From NCBI GenBank assembly GCA_017625535.1, contig JAGAKR010000017.1, forward strand, positions 103,204 through 167,203: a stretch of 64,000 bases of DNA. Reading direction: 5' to 3'. Both the position numbers and the translations under genes were made by a program. Source of the stretch: Bacteroidales bacterium (GTDB lineage: Bacteria > Bacteroidota > Bacteroidia > Bacteroidales > UBA932). Shown here one piece after another: positions 43,857 through 53,094 of this stretch (within the stretch, counting starts at the first letter, position 1; each line of letters starts with the position of its first letter). The notes beneath the pieces were generated by a model. It saw only the letters and a program-made list of their open reading frames with translations. It searched no databases and was not told the origin of the DNA.

Positions 43857-45218
43857 CTATTCATCCAGTACCGAGTATACCAGCCTGAGTTTAGGCCTCC
43901 TTTCTGCAGCAGGTCCATTGATTTTTCCATTAAAGTATGTGCTGCAGTCCAATGAATATGTTGTTGTGTTGTAATACGAATCTGTCTGGGAAGCGGTAGG
44001 CATCAGCCACAAATCGTAAGTCTCATCAATCTCAGACTTCTCTTTGCTTATCATATCCTGTACATATGAAGGGACATCCATTGCATATCTGCACAATGAC
44101 CTGTCAATTGCACCCACGCTGTAGCCTGTTACATTCACATCCTCAAGTGGATAATAGAACAGGGCATTATATGCTGTATCCAACTCCCTGTTGCAAGGGT
44201 ATATTGAAGAAGGGTATTTTGTCATATCCATATCTTCCGGTATCTCAAACGGGAAAATGAGTTCACCTTTTGCAACTATCACAGTCTTGTCTGCCAGCCC
44301 CATCTCAGATTTCCAGTTGTCTATTGCATTCTTCATATCAGTATGGCTGATGAAAGGCTTCACACCTGCAATACCCTCATAAGGGATAGTCTCACCCGGC
44401 TCTGTTGTCTCAAGTGATGCACTTTCATACTCCGAAATGTTCACACAATAATTGTATCCCCACGAGAGGGTGAAGATTGTGTCCTTTCTGGCAAGGCCCT
44501 CTGCCCAGGTAGGCTGATAGTCAACACGCATATATATGGCACCTGAGCCATATGACAAAAAGTTCTCCCTGCCGCCGTATATCCCCTCTTCAGGTGCGGA
44601 ACATTTCAGGATCATCCCCTTGAACTTCTCCACAAACAGGTTCAAAGAGTCCCTTTCTGCCTGTGACGATGCCAATATCTCCTCGCCCAATGATTTGCGC
44701 AGATATATGCGGAGCGAGTCACCACCAAAATACAGGTACTCCGATTCATTCAACGGCTCCGGATCATAGTCTGCCGCTGTTATTGAATTGTTGAATACGG
44801 TTGTTGTATCTATCCTTTTCTTTGTCCTGTGGAGTGTGAGGATCTGCGGGATACCTTTCTGGTCATCCTCTATTGTATAGGTGCTTGTGATAGGAGCCAT
44901 AAAATATATCTCCTTCAACACAGGGTCCTTTCCGAAATCCCATCTTGACATATTTGGACTTATGTCTGCCATTGTGGAGAACTGTACAAGTCCGAACTCC
45001 TCAGTCCTGATTGCACCGAATATGCTCTCACCTGCCGAAATGGTCTGTACCGGGCTGGATGATTTGACCTGCACGGGCAGATCAATTTCTGCCGAATGTA
45101 TAGGAAGGTCCTGGTTTTCAGGAACCATCCCCTCTCCCAAAGTCTTATCTACTGTAATACACGAAACGGCCATGAATATGGCCACGAAAGCAAATACAAT
45201 TGTATGTTTAAACTGCAT
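43857..45218 (-). CDS. DUF4270 lipoprotein
   Basis: 453 residues. Lipobox A-V-S-C (Cys20); beta-rich throughout, with the family start S-C-x-x-x-D-K-T-L-G-E-G-M-V-P. DUF4270 proteins are Bacteroidetes envelope lipoproteins of unknown function and frequently follow the half-length glycogen synthase gene, as here, where the frames overlap by 11 bases. Confidence 0.85.
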   Translation of the reverse strand: MQFKHTIVFAFVAIFMAVSCITVDKTLGEGMVPENQDLPIHSAEIDLPVQVKSSSPVQTISAGESIFGAIRTEEFGLVQFSTMADISPNMSRWDFGKDPVLKEIYFMAPITSTYTIEDDQKGIPQILTLHRTKKRIDTTTVFNNSITAADYDPEPLNESEYLYFGGDSLRIYLRKSLGEEILASSQAERDSLNLFVEKFKGMILKCSAPEEGIYGGRENFLSYGSGAIYMRVDYQPTWAEGLARKDTIFTLSWGYNYCVNISEYESASLETTEPGETIPYEGIAGVKPFISHTDMKNAIDNWKSEMGLADKTVIVAKGELIFPFEIPEDMDMTKYPSSIYPCNRELDTAYNALFYYPLEDVNVTGYSVGAIDRSLCRYAMDVPSYVQDMISKEKSEIDETYDLWLMPTASQTDSYYNTTTYSLDCSTYFNGKINGPAAERRPKLRLVYSVLDE

Positions 45219-46035
45219 CTTCCCCTAGAATTTTGTCGTAAAACTGGTTATACTCCTTTATGTATGCAGGATCAGACTGGTCTGTAAATGGCAATACCGG
45301 CAATTTGGATGCCGCAACAAAACTTTCAAGTTCTCCAGGGAGTTCCTGGCTGCCACAGATTATGCCGTCCGCATTCTGGATAGCGAGTTTAGCAAGATTT
45401 ATGCCATTGGCCGGCTTGAGTACCTCAAGATCCTTGCTTTTAATGCCGGGAAGAATCATCTTGCTGCCCATATCCTCTGCAAATGTTTCATCTGCAATCT
45501 CATTGTAAAGGGAAAGTACAACCTTGCAATCTGTGAATATAGGGTCGTCCTTGTATGCTTTCTTAAGATAAATTGGCAGAATGTGCGAAATCCATCCCTG
45601 GCAATGGATGATGTCCGGTTTCCATCTCAGTTTCTTTACGGTTTCCAGAACACCGCGTGCAAAAAAGATGGCACGCTCATCGTTGTCCTCAAAAAATTTG
45701 CCGTCCTCGCCGGTATAGACAAACTTCCTGTGGAAATAATCATCATTGTCTATGAAATAGACCTGCATCCTGGCAGATGATATTGACGCCACTTTTATGA
45801 TAAGCGGACGGTCTATGTCATTCACCACTATGTTCATTCCCGACAGGCGGATTACCTCATGCAACTGGTTTCTCCTCTCATTGATGTTGCCGTATCTTGG
45901 CATAAAGGAGCGGATCTCTTTTCCGCTCTCCTGAATTCCCTGCGGCAGGTAACGGCCTACGCAAGAAATTGTACTCTCAGGGAGGTAAGGGGTAATCTCC
46001 GAGTTGACGAACAATATTTTTTTGGTCTCCTTCAT
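45208..46035 (-). CDS. Short GT5-type glycogen/starch synthase domain protein
   Basis: 275 residues, about the N-terminal half of GlgA. It starts M-K-E-T-K-K-I-L-F-V-N-S-E-I-T-P-Y, but the ADP-glucose-binding K-x-G-G-L motif is replaced by S-T-I-S-C-V-G. The C-terminal Rossmann half is missing. Bacteroidetes carry this short form next to DUF4270; whether it is an active synthase is doubtful. Divergent from ftsX. Confidence 0.83.
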   Translation of the reverse strand: MKETKKILFVNSEITPYLPESTISCVGRYLPQGIQESGKEIRSFMPRYGNINERRNQLHEVIRLSGMNIVVNDIDRPLIIKVASISSARMQVYFIDNDDYFHRKFVYTGEDGKFFEDNDERAIFFARGVLETVKKLRWKPDIIHCQGWISHILPIYLKKAYKDDPIFTDCKVVLSLYNEIADETFAEDMGSKMILPGIKSKDLEVLKPANGINLAKLAIQNADGIICGSQELPGELESFVAASKLPVLPFTDQSDPAYIKEYNQFYDKILGEDAV

Positions 46036-46104
46036 AGAAATGGATATTTAACGCACAAAGATAATAAAAAATAATTAAACATTTTTAAATATGCATTTTG
46101 TGTT

Positions 46105-46112
46105 TATCTTTG
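46105..46112 (+). promoter_or_regulatory. ftsX operon -7 box
   Basis: TATCTTTG, with TTTT (46082-46085) 19 bases upstream as an imperfect -33 box. The start near 46119 gives a leader of only about 5 bases before ATG 46124. Confidence 0.5.
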
Positions 46113-46123
46113 AAGGTTAATTT

Positions 46124-47002
46124 ATGGGCAGAAAAGAGAAAAATATAATAGCCAGGAGGTTGCTGCATTCATACCTCTCCTCAATAATAAGCATTGCACT
46201 GGTTCTGCTGCTGATAGGGATTTTCGGAATCCTGGCGGTAAATGCAGGTTCTGTGCAGAATTATTTCAAGGAGAACGTGAAGATCTCTGCAATACTCAAG
46301 GAGAGTGCATCCGAGCAGCAGGCAAGGAAACTCCTGAGGCAGTTCGGGCAGTTGCCGGCAGTGAAGGAGACCCATTACATTTCAAAGGAGCAGGGTACAA
46401 GGGAGATGCAGGAGCTGCTGGGGCAGAATTTCCTTGATGCATTTGATTCCAACCCTATCCCAATCTCCATAGAACTGAACCTGAACGGGGAGTATTTTCA
46501 TCCCGACAGTATCCGTAACCTGTCGGTACAGTTGATGAAGGAGCCTCTGGTTGAGGAGGTGGCATACCAGGAGTCACTTCTGGAACTTCTCAACAACAAC
46601 ATGGAGAGGATCGCCTACTTTTTCATGGTATTTATAGCACTCCTTATGTTTATCTCTTTTGTCCTCATAAACAATACAGTAAGGCTCAATGTGTATTCCA
46701 AGAGGTTCTCAATCTATACAATGAGGCTTGTGGGTGCAAAACGGAGTTTCATAAGGGCACCGTTCCTTGTGAAATCAATTTTCCAGGGGATGTTGTCGGG
46801 ATTATTGGCAGCATTGGCCCTGTTGGGGATACTTTATCTTGTGAGGAATGAGTTCCAGCAGATGTTCTCCATTTTCAATATGGAGCTTGTGGCAATGGTG
46901 CTTGGAGGGGTAGTGGTGCTTGGGGCTTTCATATGCCTTGTGTGCACATTTTTTGTAGTGAACAGGCTTGTTTCACTCAGTAATGATGAATTGTATTATT
47001 AA
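46124..47002 (+). CDS. ftsX: Cell-division ABC transporter permease FtsX
   Basis: 292 residues. One N-terminal hydrophobic segment, a periplasmic domain (about 45-160) and three C-terminal segments match FtsX. With FtsE it controls peptidoglycan hydrolases at the septum; ftsE is not adjacent, which is usual in Bacteroidetes. First gene of ftsX-DUF3098-uppP-lpxH. Confidence 0.93.
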   Translation: MGRKEKNIIARRLLHSYLSSIISIALVLLLIGIFGILAVNAGSVQNYFKENVKISAILKESASEQQARKLLRQFGQLPAVKETHYISKEQGTREMQELLGQNFLDAFDSNPIPISIELNLNGEYFHPDSIRNLSVQLMKEPLVEEVAYQESLLELLNNNMERIAYFFMVFIALLMFISFVLINNTVRLNVYSKRFSIYTMRLVGAKRSFIRAPFLVKSIFQGMLSGLLAALALLGILYLVRNEFQQMFSIFNMELVAMVLGGVVVLGAFICLVCTFFVVNRLVSLSNDELYY

Positions 47003-47011
47003 AAGATTGAT

Positions 47012-47269
47012 ATGAAAGAGAAATTGGAAGGGACGGGCTTTGCAATGCCCAAGAAAAATATCCTGTATATAATTGCAGGCTTTGTAGTTATGCTTCTCGG
47101 CTATGCACTTATGGCTGGCGGAGGAAGTGATGACCCAAATGTGTTTGATGAAGGGATGTTCAGTTTCCGCAGGATTGTGGTTGCCCCTGTAGTGATAATA
47201 GTCGGAATTGTTGTGGAGATATGGGCAATTATGCATATAGGTAAAAACGGCGGGGAGGAGAGGAAATGA
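47012..47269 (+). CDS. DUF3098 small membrane protein
   Basis: 85 residues with two hydrophobic segments (about 19-37 and 56-76) around G-G-S-D-D-P-N-V-F-D-E-x-M-F-S-F-R-R, the DUF3098 signature. It is conserved between ftsX and uppP in Bacteroidetes, suggesting an envelope or division role, but the function is unknown. Its last 4 bases overlap uppP. Confidence 0.88.
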   Translation: MKEKLEGTGFAMPKKNILYIIAGFVVMLLGYALMAGGGSDDPNVFDEGMFSFRRIVVAPVVIIVGIVVEIWAIMHIGKNGGEERK

Positions 47270-48066
47270 GCTGGATTGAAGCAATACTCCTTGGACTGGT
47301 ACAGGGGCTTACAGAGTTCCTGCCTGTAAGCAGCAGCGGCCACCTTACTATTGCAAAGGAACTGTTCGGGATAGAGACATCCAATTTGAGTTTTGAGGTT
47401 ATGGTGCATGCTGCAACAGTGTGCAGCACCATTGTGGCTTTCAGAAAAGAGATTTGGGACCTGCTGTGCGGTCTGTTCAATGCAAAAATGAATCCGCAGA
47501 AGGAGTATATCCTTAAGATAGCAGTATCAATGATTCCTATCTTTATTGTGGGTGTGTTCTTCAAGGACCACGTGGAGGCTGTTTTCGGCGGAGGCCTGCT
47601 TGTGGTGGGATGTATGCTTCTCATTACAGCCGTGCTCCTCACTCTTAGCGAGTATCTTTCAAACAAGATGAACGGCGAAGGGCATCCTGTCCGTTTCAAG
47701 GATGCAATAATCATAGGCCTGGCACAGGCTTGTGCCGTGCTTCCCGGGCTTTCACGCTCAGGCACTACAATTTCAACCGGCCTAATGCTGGGTGTAAAGA
47801 AGGAGGATGTGGCACAGTTCTCGTTCCTTATGGTGCTGGTCCCTATTCTTGGAGAGGCCTTCCTGGAACTTGTGGGAGGTGATTTCTCAGGCGCGGCATC
47901 GGGTATTCCGGCCCTTTCAATGGCGTTGGGGTTTGTGAGCGCATTTTTGTCGGGATTATTTGCCTGTACCCTTATGATAAATATTGTAAAGAGGGCCAAG
48001 TTGTGGCTGTTTGCAATATATTGTGTAATTGCAGGTATGGCCTGCATCATAAGTACTTTGTTGTAG
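47266..48066 (+). CDS. uppP: Undecaprenyl-diphosphatase
   Basis: 266 residues, about eight hydrophobic segments. The BacA motifs are present: G-L-V-Q-G-L-T-E-F-L-P-V-S-S-S-G-H near the start and L-P-G-L-S-R-S-G-T-T-I-S in the middle. It recycles undecaprenyl pyrophosphate to the monophosphate carrier for wall and surface polysaccharides, and such proteins give bacitracin tolerance. Confidence 0.96.
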   Translation: MSWIEAILLGLVQGLTEFLPVSSSGHLTIAKELFGIETSNLSFEVMVHAATVCSTIVAFRKEIWDLLCGLFNAKMNPQKEYILKIAVSMIPIFIVGVFFKDHVEAVFGGGLLVVGCMLLITAVLLTLSEYLSNKMNGEGHPVRFKDAIIIGLAQACAVLPGLSRSGTTISTGLMLGVKKEDVAQFSFLMVLVPILGEAFLELVGGDFSGAASGIPALSMALGFVSAFLSGLFACTLMINIVKRAKLWLFAIYCVIAGMACIISTLL

Positions 48067-48067
48067 G

Positions 48068-48808
48068 ATGAGCCTTTATTACTTTGTTTCGGATGTGCAT
48101 CTGGGACTGGATTATAAGGATCCGGTTGCAAGGGAGAGGAGATTTGCCTCTTTCCTGAAGGGATTGCCTTCGGATACAAAGGCACTTTTTCTGCTGGGGG
48201 ATATTTTTGATTTCTGGTATGAGTATAAAAATGTTGTGCCAAGGAATTTTACCCGTACTTTGGGGGCTCTTGCAGATCTTGCAGACAAAGGGGTTGAGGT
48301 TTATTTTTTCAACGGTAACCACGATATCTGGACCTACGGCTATTTTGAGAAGGAGCTTGGCCTAAAGATACTTACCCAGCCGTATGTTGTGGAACTGGAG
48401 GGGAAGAGGTTCTGCCTTGGACACGGAGACGGGCTTGGTGAGGGTGATTTTGGGTACAGACTGCTCAATTGGGGCTTCAAGAACCGTTTCCTGCAGTGGC
48501 TTTTCAGTGGACTGCATCCCCGCTGGGCCTTTGGGCTTGCCCATTTGTGGAGCAGGCACAATAGGCTTACGCACGAAGACAACCCTTGGGAGTGGAGAGG
48601 TGAGGATGAGAGGATTGTGAAGTTTGCAAATTCATTCCAGAAGGGAAGGGATGAAAAGATGGATTATTTCATCTTCGGACATTTCCACTATAAGACACAT
48701 GTGAATCTTTCAGCGGGGGGCGAGATGTTCCTGCTTGGCGACTGGATACACAATCCCGGCTATCTGGTGTTCGACGGCTATACGTGCCAGTCTCCGAATA
48801 TTGAGTGA
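48068..48808 (+). CDS. lpxH: UDP-2,3-diacylglucosamine diphosphatase, LpxH-like
   Basis: 246 residues. Calcineurin-type metallophosphoesterase with S-D-V-H-L-G (about 8-13), L-G-D-I-F-D-F-W, G-N-H-D-I-W, G-H-G-D-G-L and G-H-F-H. LpxH hydrolyses UDP-diacylglucosamine to lipid X in lipid A synthesis. It starts one base after uppP. Its final 31 bases overlap the convergent DUF4294 gene. Confidence 0.9.
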   Translation: MSLYYFVSDVHLGLDYKDPVARERRFASFLKGLPSDTKALFLLGDIFDFWYEYKNVVPRNFTRTLGALADLADKGVEVYFFNGNHDIWTYGYFEKELGLKILTQPYVVELEGKRFCLGHGDGLGEGDFGYRLLNWGFKNRFLQWLFSGLHPRWAFGLAHLWSRHNRLTHEDNPWEWRGEDERIVKFANSFQKGRDEKMDYFIFGHFHYKTHVNLSAGGEMFLLGDWIHNPGYLVFDGYTCQSPNIE

Positions 48809-49416
48809 TAGAGGAACCAGAAGCGGCCGTCGTGGTACATCTGCCGGAGTTCTTCTATGAGTTTGTCCTCCCCAAACCGGTCGTATTGCTTTTTCAGGTC
48901 CGAGCCGAACAGTTTTGCAACACCCTGCCAGAATCCTGCGGCAGCACCACCCTTGTAGTTCCGTATAACATAATACGATGATATTCCCATCTCCCTGTCC
49001 ATAAGTTTGAGCAGGAGTTTCCCCTGGGTTATGGTGAGGTTCCTCAGCGGCTTTTCAAACTCCCTGAAGAGCCTTTTTTCATACTCTTTTATGTATTTGT
49101 CCCTCTCTTTTGGAGTGAAGTTTGATCGGGCTATAGTGCTGTCGGCATCCTGCATTATCTCTTTTGCCTTAAGGGCATATGGGTATACTTTGGCAAAATT
49201 GTGCACAGTGCGGTAGAATTTGCGCCACTCTTTGCTCTCCTTTACCCTGTCGGGACGATTATATATATAGGCCGGCCTTATTTTGTCTACGTACAGGGTG
49301 TCGCCGTCCACTATCTCGTATCCTATGGCATAACCCGGCTTCTGCGCATGTGAGATATTGCACAGAAGCATTGCCAACAGTGGCAAAACGCAATATTTTA
49401 AATATTTTTTGGCCAT
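48778..49416 (-). CDS. DUF4294 exported protein
   Basis: 212 residues from ATG 49416, which opens a signal peptide ending S-H-A-Q. The family core is G-D-T-L-Y-V-D-K-I-R-P-A-Y-I-Y and the basic Y-x-x-x-x-R-L-F-R-E-F-E-K-P-L-R-N-L-T-x-x-Q-G-K-L-L-L-K-L-M-D-R-E segments. Function unknown; periplasmic by signal. Confidence 0.85.
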   Translation of the reverse strand: MAKKYLKYCVLPLLAMLLCNISHAQKPGYAIGYEIVDGDTLYVDKIRPAYIYNRPDRVKESKEWRKFYRTVHNFAKVYPYALKAKEIMQDADSTIARSNFTPKERDKYIKEYEKRLFREFEKPLRNLTITQGKLLLKLMDREMGISSYYVIRNYKGGAAAGFWQGVAKLFGSDLKKQYDRFGEDKLIEELRQMYHDGRFWFLYHSIFGDWHV

Positions 49417-49484
49417 AAGTGATGCAAAATTACTAACTTTACAGATACTGCAAAAAACGTACACTAAACTTAACAATCTGAAAA

Positions 49485-50831
49485 ATGTTCAATACAGAAA
49501 TTTTCACACCCTGGGTGCTCCTTTCAGACCTGGGAATCATATCTGCCCTGCTTCTTGTAGGTAAACTTATAAGGGTAAAGGTAAAACTCATACAGAAACT
49601 CTTTATACCGCCTAGCCTCATTGCCGGTGTTCTGGGACTTGCGTTCGGCCCTAATGGTTTGGGATGGCTCCCTTTGTCGGGAAGCATGGGAACATATGCT
49701 GCGGTTCTTATTGCACTTGTTTTTGGTGCACTTCCGCTTTCTTCTCCAAAGTTCTCTGCCAAAGAAGTTGCGGGCAGAGTGGGCCCGATGTGGGCGTTTG
49801 CCCAGTTGGGTATGCTTGTGCAATGGGGACTCGCCGGCCTGTTCGGCATTTTTGTGCTCAAGTTGTTCTGGCCGGAGTTGAATGATGCGTTTGGCGTTAT
49901 GCTCTCTACAGGTTTTTATGGAGGACACGGAACAGCGGCTGCAATTGGAGAAGCTTTCAACGGCCTTGGTTGGGATGAAGCTGCAAGTCTTGGAATGACA
50001 ACTGCAACAATGGGTGTGATTTGTGCAATCATTGGAGGCCTTATTATGATCAAATGGGCGGCCAAGAACAAGCAGACCGCTTTCATTGCAGATTTTGCAG
50101 ATCTTCCAAATGAGTTAAGGTCTGGTCTGGTTCCGGAAGAAAAAAGAGATTCTATAGGTAGTGCAACCACTTCTGCAATCTCAATAGAGCCACTTACATT
50201 CCATCTGGCCCTGGTGCTGCTTGTTGCATTTCTGGGATATTCAATGAGTGTGGGCGTAAAACAGCTGTATCCGCAACTTGAACTCCCTGTGTTCAGTTGT
50301 GCATTCATTATAGGTCTTCTGCTCAAGAAAGCATTTGACGCTACAGGTGTTACCAATTATATATGCCCCCAGACAACCCAAAGGATTGGAAGTATGGCTA
50401 CAGACCTGCTTGTTGCATTTGGAGTTGCTTCAATCAAACTGGGCGTGGTGGTAAAATATGCCATTCCATTGGTGGTACTTATCATTGCAGGTGCCTTGAT
50501 GGTATTTGCAGTTACATTCTTCTTTGGAAGGAGACTGTCAAAGACATACTGGTTTGAGCGTACAATTTTCGCATGGGGATGGTGGACAGGAACTATGGCA
50601 ATGGGTATTGCCCTCATAAGGATTGTAGACCCTAAACTGGCCAGCAAGGCTATGGATGATTATGCGCTTGCATATCTTCCTATTGCACCTGTAGAGATAA
50701 TACTTATAACATTTGTTCCAATCATGTTTGTTAACGGAATGGGTGTGTGGCTCTCTTTGGGATGTCTTCTATTGTCTGCCCTTATTGTGTTGCTTGCTGT
50801 AAAGATGGGCTGGTGGATAAAAAAGAAATAA
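49485..50831 (+). CDS. gltS: Sodium/glutamate symporter
   Basis: 448 residues, ten or more hydrophobic segments. GltS features: G-L-A-F-G-P-N-G-L-G in the N-half, S-T-G-F-Y-G-G-H-G-T-A-A-A-I and a G-W-W-T-G-T-M-A-M-G repeat in the C-half. Imports glutamate with Na+. A variant -7 box (TAACTTTA, about 49433-49440) precedes it. It is followed after 6 bases by a dipeptidase gene, a pairing that suggests amino-acid scavenging. Confidence 0.9.
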   Translation: MFNTEIFTPWVLLSDLGIISALLLVGKLIRVKVKLIQKLFIPPSLIAGVLGLAFGPNGLGWLPLSGSMGTYAAVLIALVFGALPLSSPKFSAKEVAGRVGPMWAFAQLGMLVQWGLAGLFGIFVLKLFWPELNDAFGVMLSTGFYGGHGTAAAIGEAFNGLGWDEAASLGMTTATMGVICAIIGGLIMIKWAAKNKQTAFIADFADLPNELRSGLVPEEKRDSIGSATTSAISIEPLTFHLALVLLVAFLGYSMSVGVKQLYPQLELPVFSCAFIIGLLLKKAFDATGVTNYICPQTTQRIGSMATDLLVAFGVASIKLGVVVKYAIPLVVLIIAGALMVFAVTFFFGRRLSKTYWFERTIFAWGWWTGTMAMGIALIRIVDPKLASKAMDDYALAYLPIAPVEIILITFVPIMFVNGMGVWLSLGCLLLSALIVLLAVKMGWWIKKK

Positions 50832-50837
50832 AAGTAT

Positions 50838-51938
50838 ATGAAAAAGATTTTTATGTTTGCGGCTGCACTGCTTTTGGCATATGGGGCAGGCGCACAGACC
50901 TCAGATGAGGCCTACAGGAAAAAGGCGGATGAAATACACGCCAAATACATTACAATAGACACCCATAATGATACAGCAATGTATCTGAATCATCCCGACA
51001 GCGATGACTGGAGTGTAACCAAAGGACAGGTTTCTTTCCCCAAAATGAAGGAGGGTGGGCTTGATGCGGCATTTTTTGCCATATTCCTTGACCAGGGCCC
51101 TTTGAGGGATTCTTCCAGAGATTCTGTATATGCCTATGCAATGAACGAGGTAAACACGTTCAAGGATTATGTTTCGCGCCATTCTGATGAGGCTGCCCTG
51201 GCTTTTTCACCGGAGGATGTGAAGAAATTGAAGAAGAGCGGTAAAAGGATTGTCATTTTGGCCATTGAGAACGGCTATGCAATTGGTACAGACCTTGATA
51301 AAATAGATGCATTCTACAATGCAGGCTGCAGGTACATTACCTTGTGTCACAACTACACAAATGACATTTGTGATGCTTCACGTTATGAGAATCCCAACGG
51401 ACACGGAGGGTTGTCGGCTTTTGGTGAGCAGGTTGTGAAGAGGATGAATGAACTTGGTATGCTTGTGGATGTTTCCCACGCCAGCACCTCTACACTTTAC
51501 GATGTAATAAAACTCAGCAAGGCTCCAATTTTTGCTTCTCACTCTGCAGTAAGGGCAATAAAGGATCATCCAAGGAATCTTACAGATGAGGAGATAAAGG
51601 CAATTGCTGCAACAGGGGGAGTGATTCAGGTAGCAACAGGCAGATGGTGTCTTACAAATGCACCAAAGTCTGAAACCAGTGTGAAACATCTGGCAGACCA
51701 TATAGACCGCATAAAGGGTCTTGTAGGTCCTGAGCATATAGGTTTGGGTACAGACTTTGACGGTGGTGGAGGAATGATTGACCTGAAGGATTGTTCACAG
51801 ATGAAGAACATCACTGTAGAGCTTTTGAAAAGGGGATACACAGAGAAGGAACTTGCAATGTTCTGGGGAGGCAACTTCATGAGGGTTTGGAAAGAGACCA
51901 TAAAGATTGCTGAAGACATTGCAAAAGGGAAAAAATAA
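50838..51938 (+). CDS. Membrane dipeptidase, family M19 (renal dipeptidase-like)
   Basis: 366 residues with a signal peptide (Y-G-A-G-A-Q, about residue 20). Zinc ligands in I-D-T-H-N-D-T, the bridging Glu in I-E-N-G-Y-A, and His in L-C-H-N and V-S-H-A-S, plus G-T-D-F-D-G. Cleaves dipeptides, often with D- or dehydro residues at the second position. Probably cotranscribed with gltS. Confidence 0.92.
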   Translation: MKKIFMFAAALLLAYGAGAQTSDEAYRKKADEIHAKYITIDTHNDTAMYLNHPDSDDWSVTKGQVSFPKMKEGGLDAAFFAIFLDQGPLRDSSRDSVYAYAMNEVNTFKDYVSRHSDEAALAFSPEDVKKLKKSGKRIVILAIENGYAIGTDLDKIDAFYNAGCRYITLCHNYTNDICDASRYENPNGHGGLSAFGEQVVKRMNELGMLVDVSHASTSTLYDVIKLSKAPIFASHSAVRAIKDHPRNLTDEEIKAIAATGGVIQVATGRWCLTNAPKSETSVKHLADHIDRIKGLVGPEHIGLGTDFDGGGGMIDLKDCSQMKNITVELLKRGYTEKELAMFWGGNFMRVWKETIKIAEDIAKGKK

Positions 51939-52097
51939 CTTGTTTCCGTTCAGGAAATTTATCAGTGAGTTCCGCACTTTCCAATTTCGTCCAAATTGGG
52001 GGTGCGGAATTTTTTTTGATTCTTGTAACTGCGTGAGAATGCACATGTTGGGAGTATGATTTTTTTGACTAAAATTGCTGAAATTCTCAAAAAAATA

Positions 52098-52127
52098 TTT
52101 GCATATTAAAAATAATGTGTATCTTTG
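52098..52127 (+). promoter_or_regulatory. Promoter of the rplP-headed ribosomal operon
   Basis: TTTG (52098-52101), 18 bases, TATCTTTG (52120-52127). Start near 52134; leader about 58 bases. It gives the truncated S10/spc cluster its own promoter directly ahead of rplP. Confidence 0.82.
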
Positions 52128-52191
52128 CAACCCAGCAAATGGGCTCCGTTACAGCCAAATAGCTGAGAATCAATAATTTATATTAAGAGTT

Positions 52192-52611
52192 ATGTTACAA
52201 CCAAAGAAAACCAAATTTAGAAGACAGCAGAAAGGCCGTATGAAGGGCGTTGCCCAGAGGGGCAATCAGTTGGCATTTGGATCATTCGGTATCAAAACAT
52301 TGGAGAGTTGCTGGATGACAGGACAACAGATTGAGGCTGCACGTCAGGCCGTAGTTCGTTATATGAAACGTGAGGGTAAGATTTGGATCCGTATTTTCCC
52401 TGACAAACCATTCACCAAGAAACCTGCTGAGGTGCGTATGGGTAAAGGTAAAGGTGCACCGGAGGGATTCGTAGCACCGGTTACTCCAGGCAGAATGCTT
52501 ATTGAGATTGAGGGTGTTCCAATGGAGATTGCAAAAGAGGCTCTTCGCCTTGGTGCCCAGAAATTGCCTGTTACTACAAAATTTGTAGTTCGTAGGGATT
52601 ATGTTGAATAA
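52192..52611 (+). CDS. rplP: 50S ribosomal protein L16
   Basis: 139 residues, normal. Binds 23S rRNA near the A-site and shapes the peptidyl-transferase region. [17 protein letters not shown] and R-M-G-K-G-K-G are typical. It is normally the eighth gene after rpsJ; here it is the first gene of its operon. Confidence 0.97.
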   Translation: MLQPKKTKFRRQQKGRMKGVAQRGNQLAFGSFGIKTLESCWMTGQQIEAARQAVVRYMKREGKIWIRIFPDKPFTKKPAEVRMGKGKGAPEGFVAPVTPGRMLIEIEGVPMEIAKEALRLGAQKLPVTTKFVVRRDYVE

Positions 52612-52628
52612 TTAATGGAGAAAGAAAG

Positions 52629-52826
52629 ATGAAAATTACTGAAATACGTGAATTGTCTGCGACAGATTTGAGAGAGCGTCTGGATGCTGAGAGAGCTAAT
52701 CTGGACCAACTTAAGATGAATCATGCGATCTCTCCATTAGAGGATTCATCTAAGATTAAGAAAGCAAGAAAAAATATTGCCAGAATGCTTACAGTGTTGA
52801 GCCAACTGGAAAACCAGAACAAATAA
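52629..52826 (+). CDS. rpmC: 50S ribosomal protein L29
   Basis: 65 residues, two helices, near the tunnel exit where it helps dock trigger factor and SRP. E-I-R-E-L-S at the start and I-K-K-A-R-K-N-I-A-R are the family marks. 17 bases after rplP. Confidence 0.95.
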   Translation: MKITEIRELSATDLRERLDAERANLDQLKMNHAISPLEDSSKIKKARKNIARMLTVLSQLENQNK

Positions 52827-52836
52827 TTAAGGGTTC

Positions 52837-53091
52837 ATGGAAAGAAGACTTCGTAAAGAAAGAATTGGTATAGTGGTTAGCAACAAAATGGAGAAATCTA
52901 TCGTAGTTGCTGTAAAAACTAAAGAGAAACACCCTATTTACGGAAAGTTCGTAAATAAAACCACTAAGTTTGTAGCTCACGACGAGAAGAACGAGTGCAG
53001 CGAGGGAGACACTGTAAGAATAATGGAGACACGTCCATTGAGCAAAACAAAATGCTGGAGATTAGTAGAAATCGTAGAAAAAGTTAAATAA
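52837..53091 (+). CDS. rpsQ: 30S ribosomal protein S17
   Basis: 84 residues; primary 16S rRNA binding protein. [18 protein letters not shown] and E-T-R-P-L-S-K-T-K are conserved. It starts 10 bases after rpmC. Confidence 0.96.
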   Translation: MERRLRKERIGIVVSNKMEKSIVVAVKTKEKHPIYGKFVNKTTKFVAHDEKNECSEGDTVRIMETRPLSKTKCWRLVEIVEKVK

Positions 53092-53094
53092 GCC

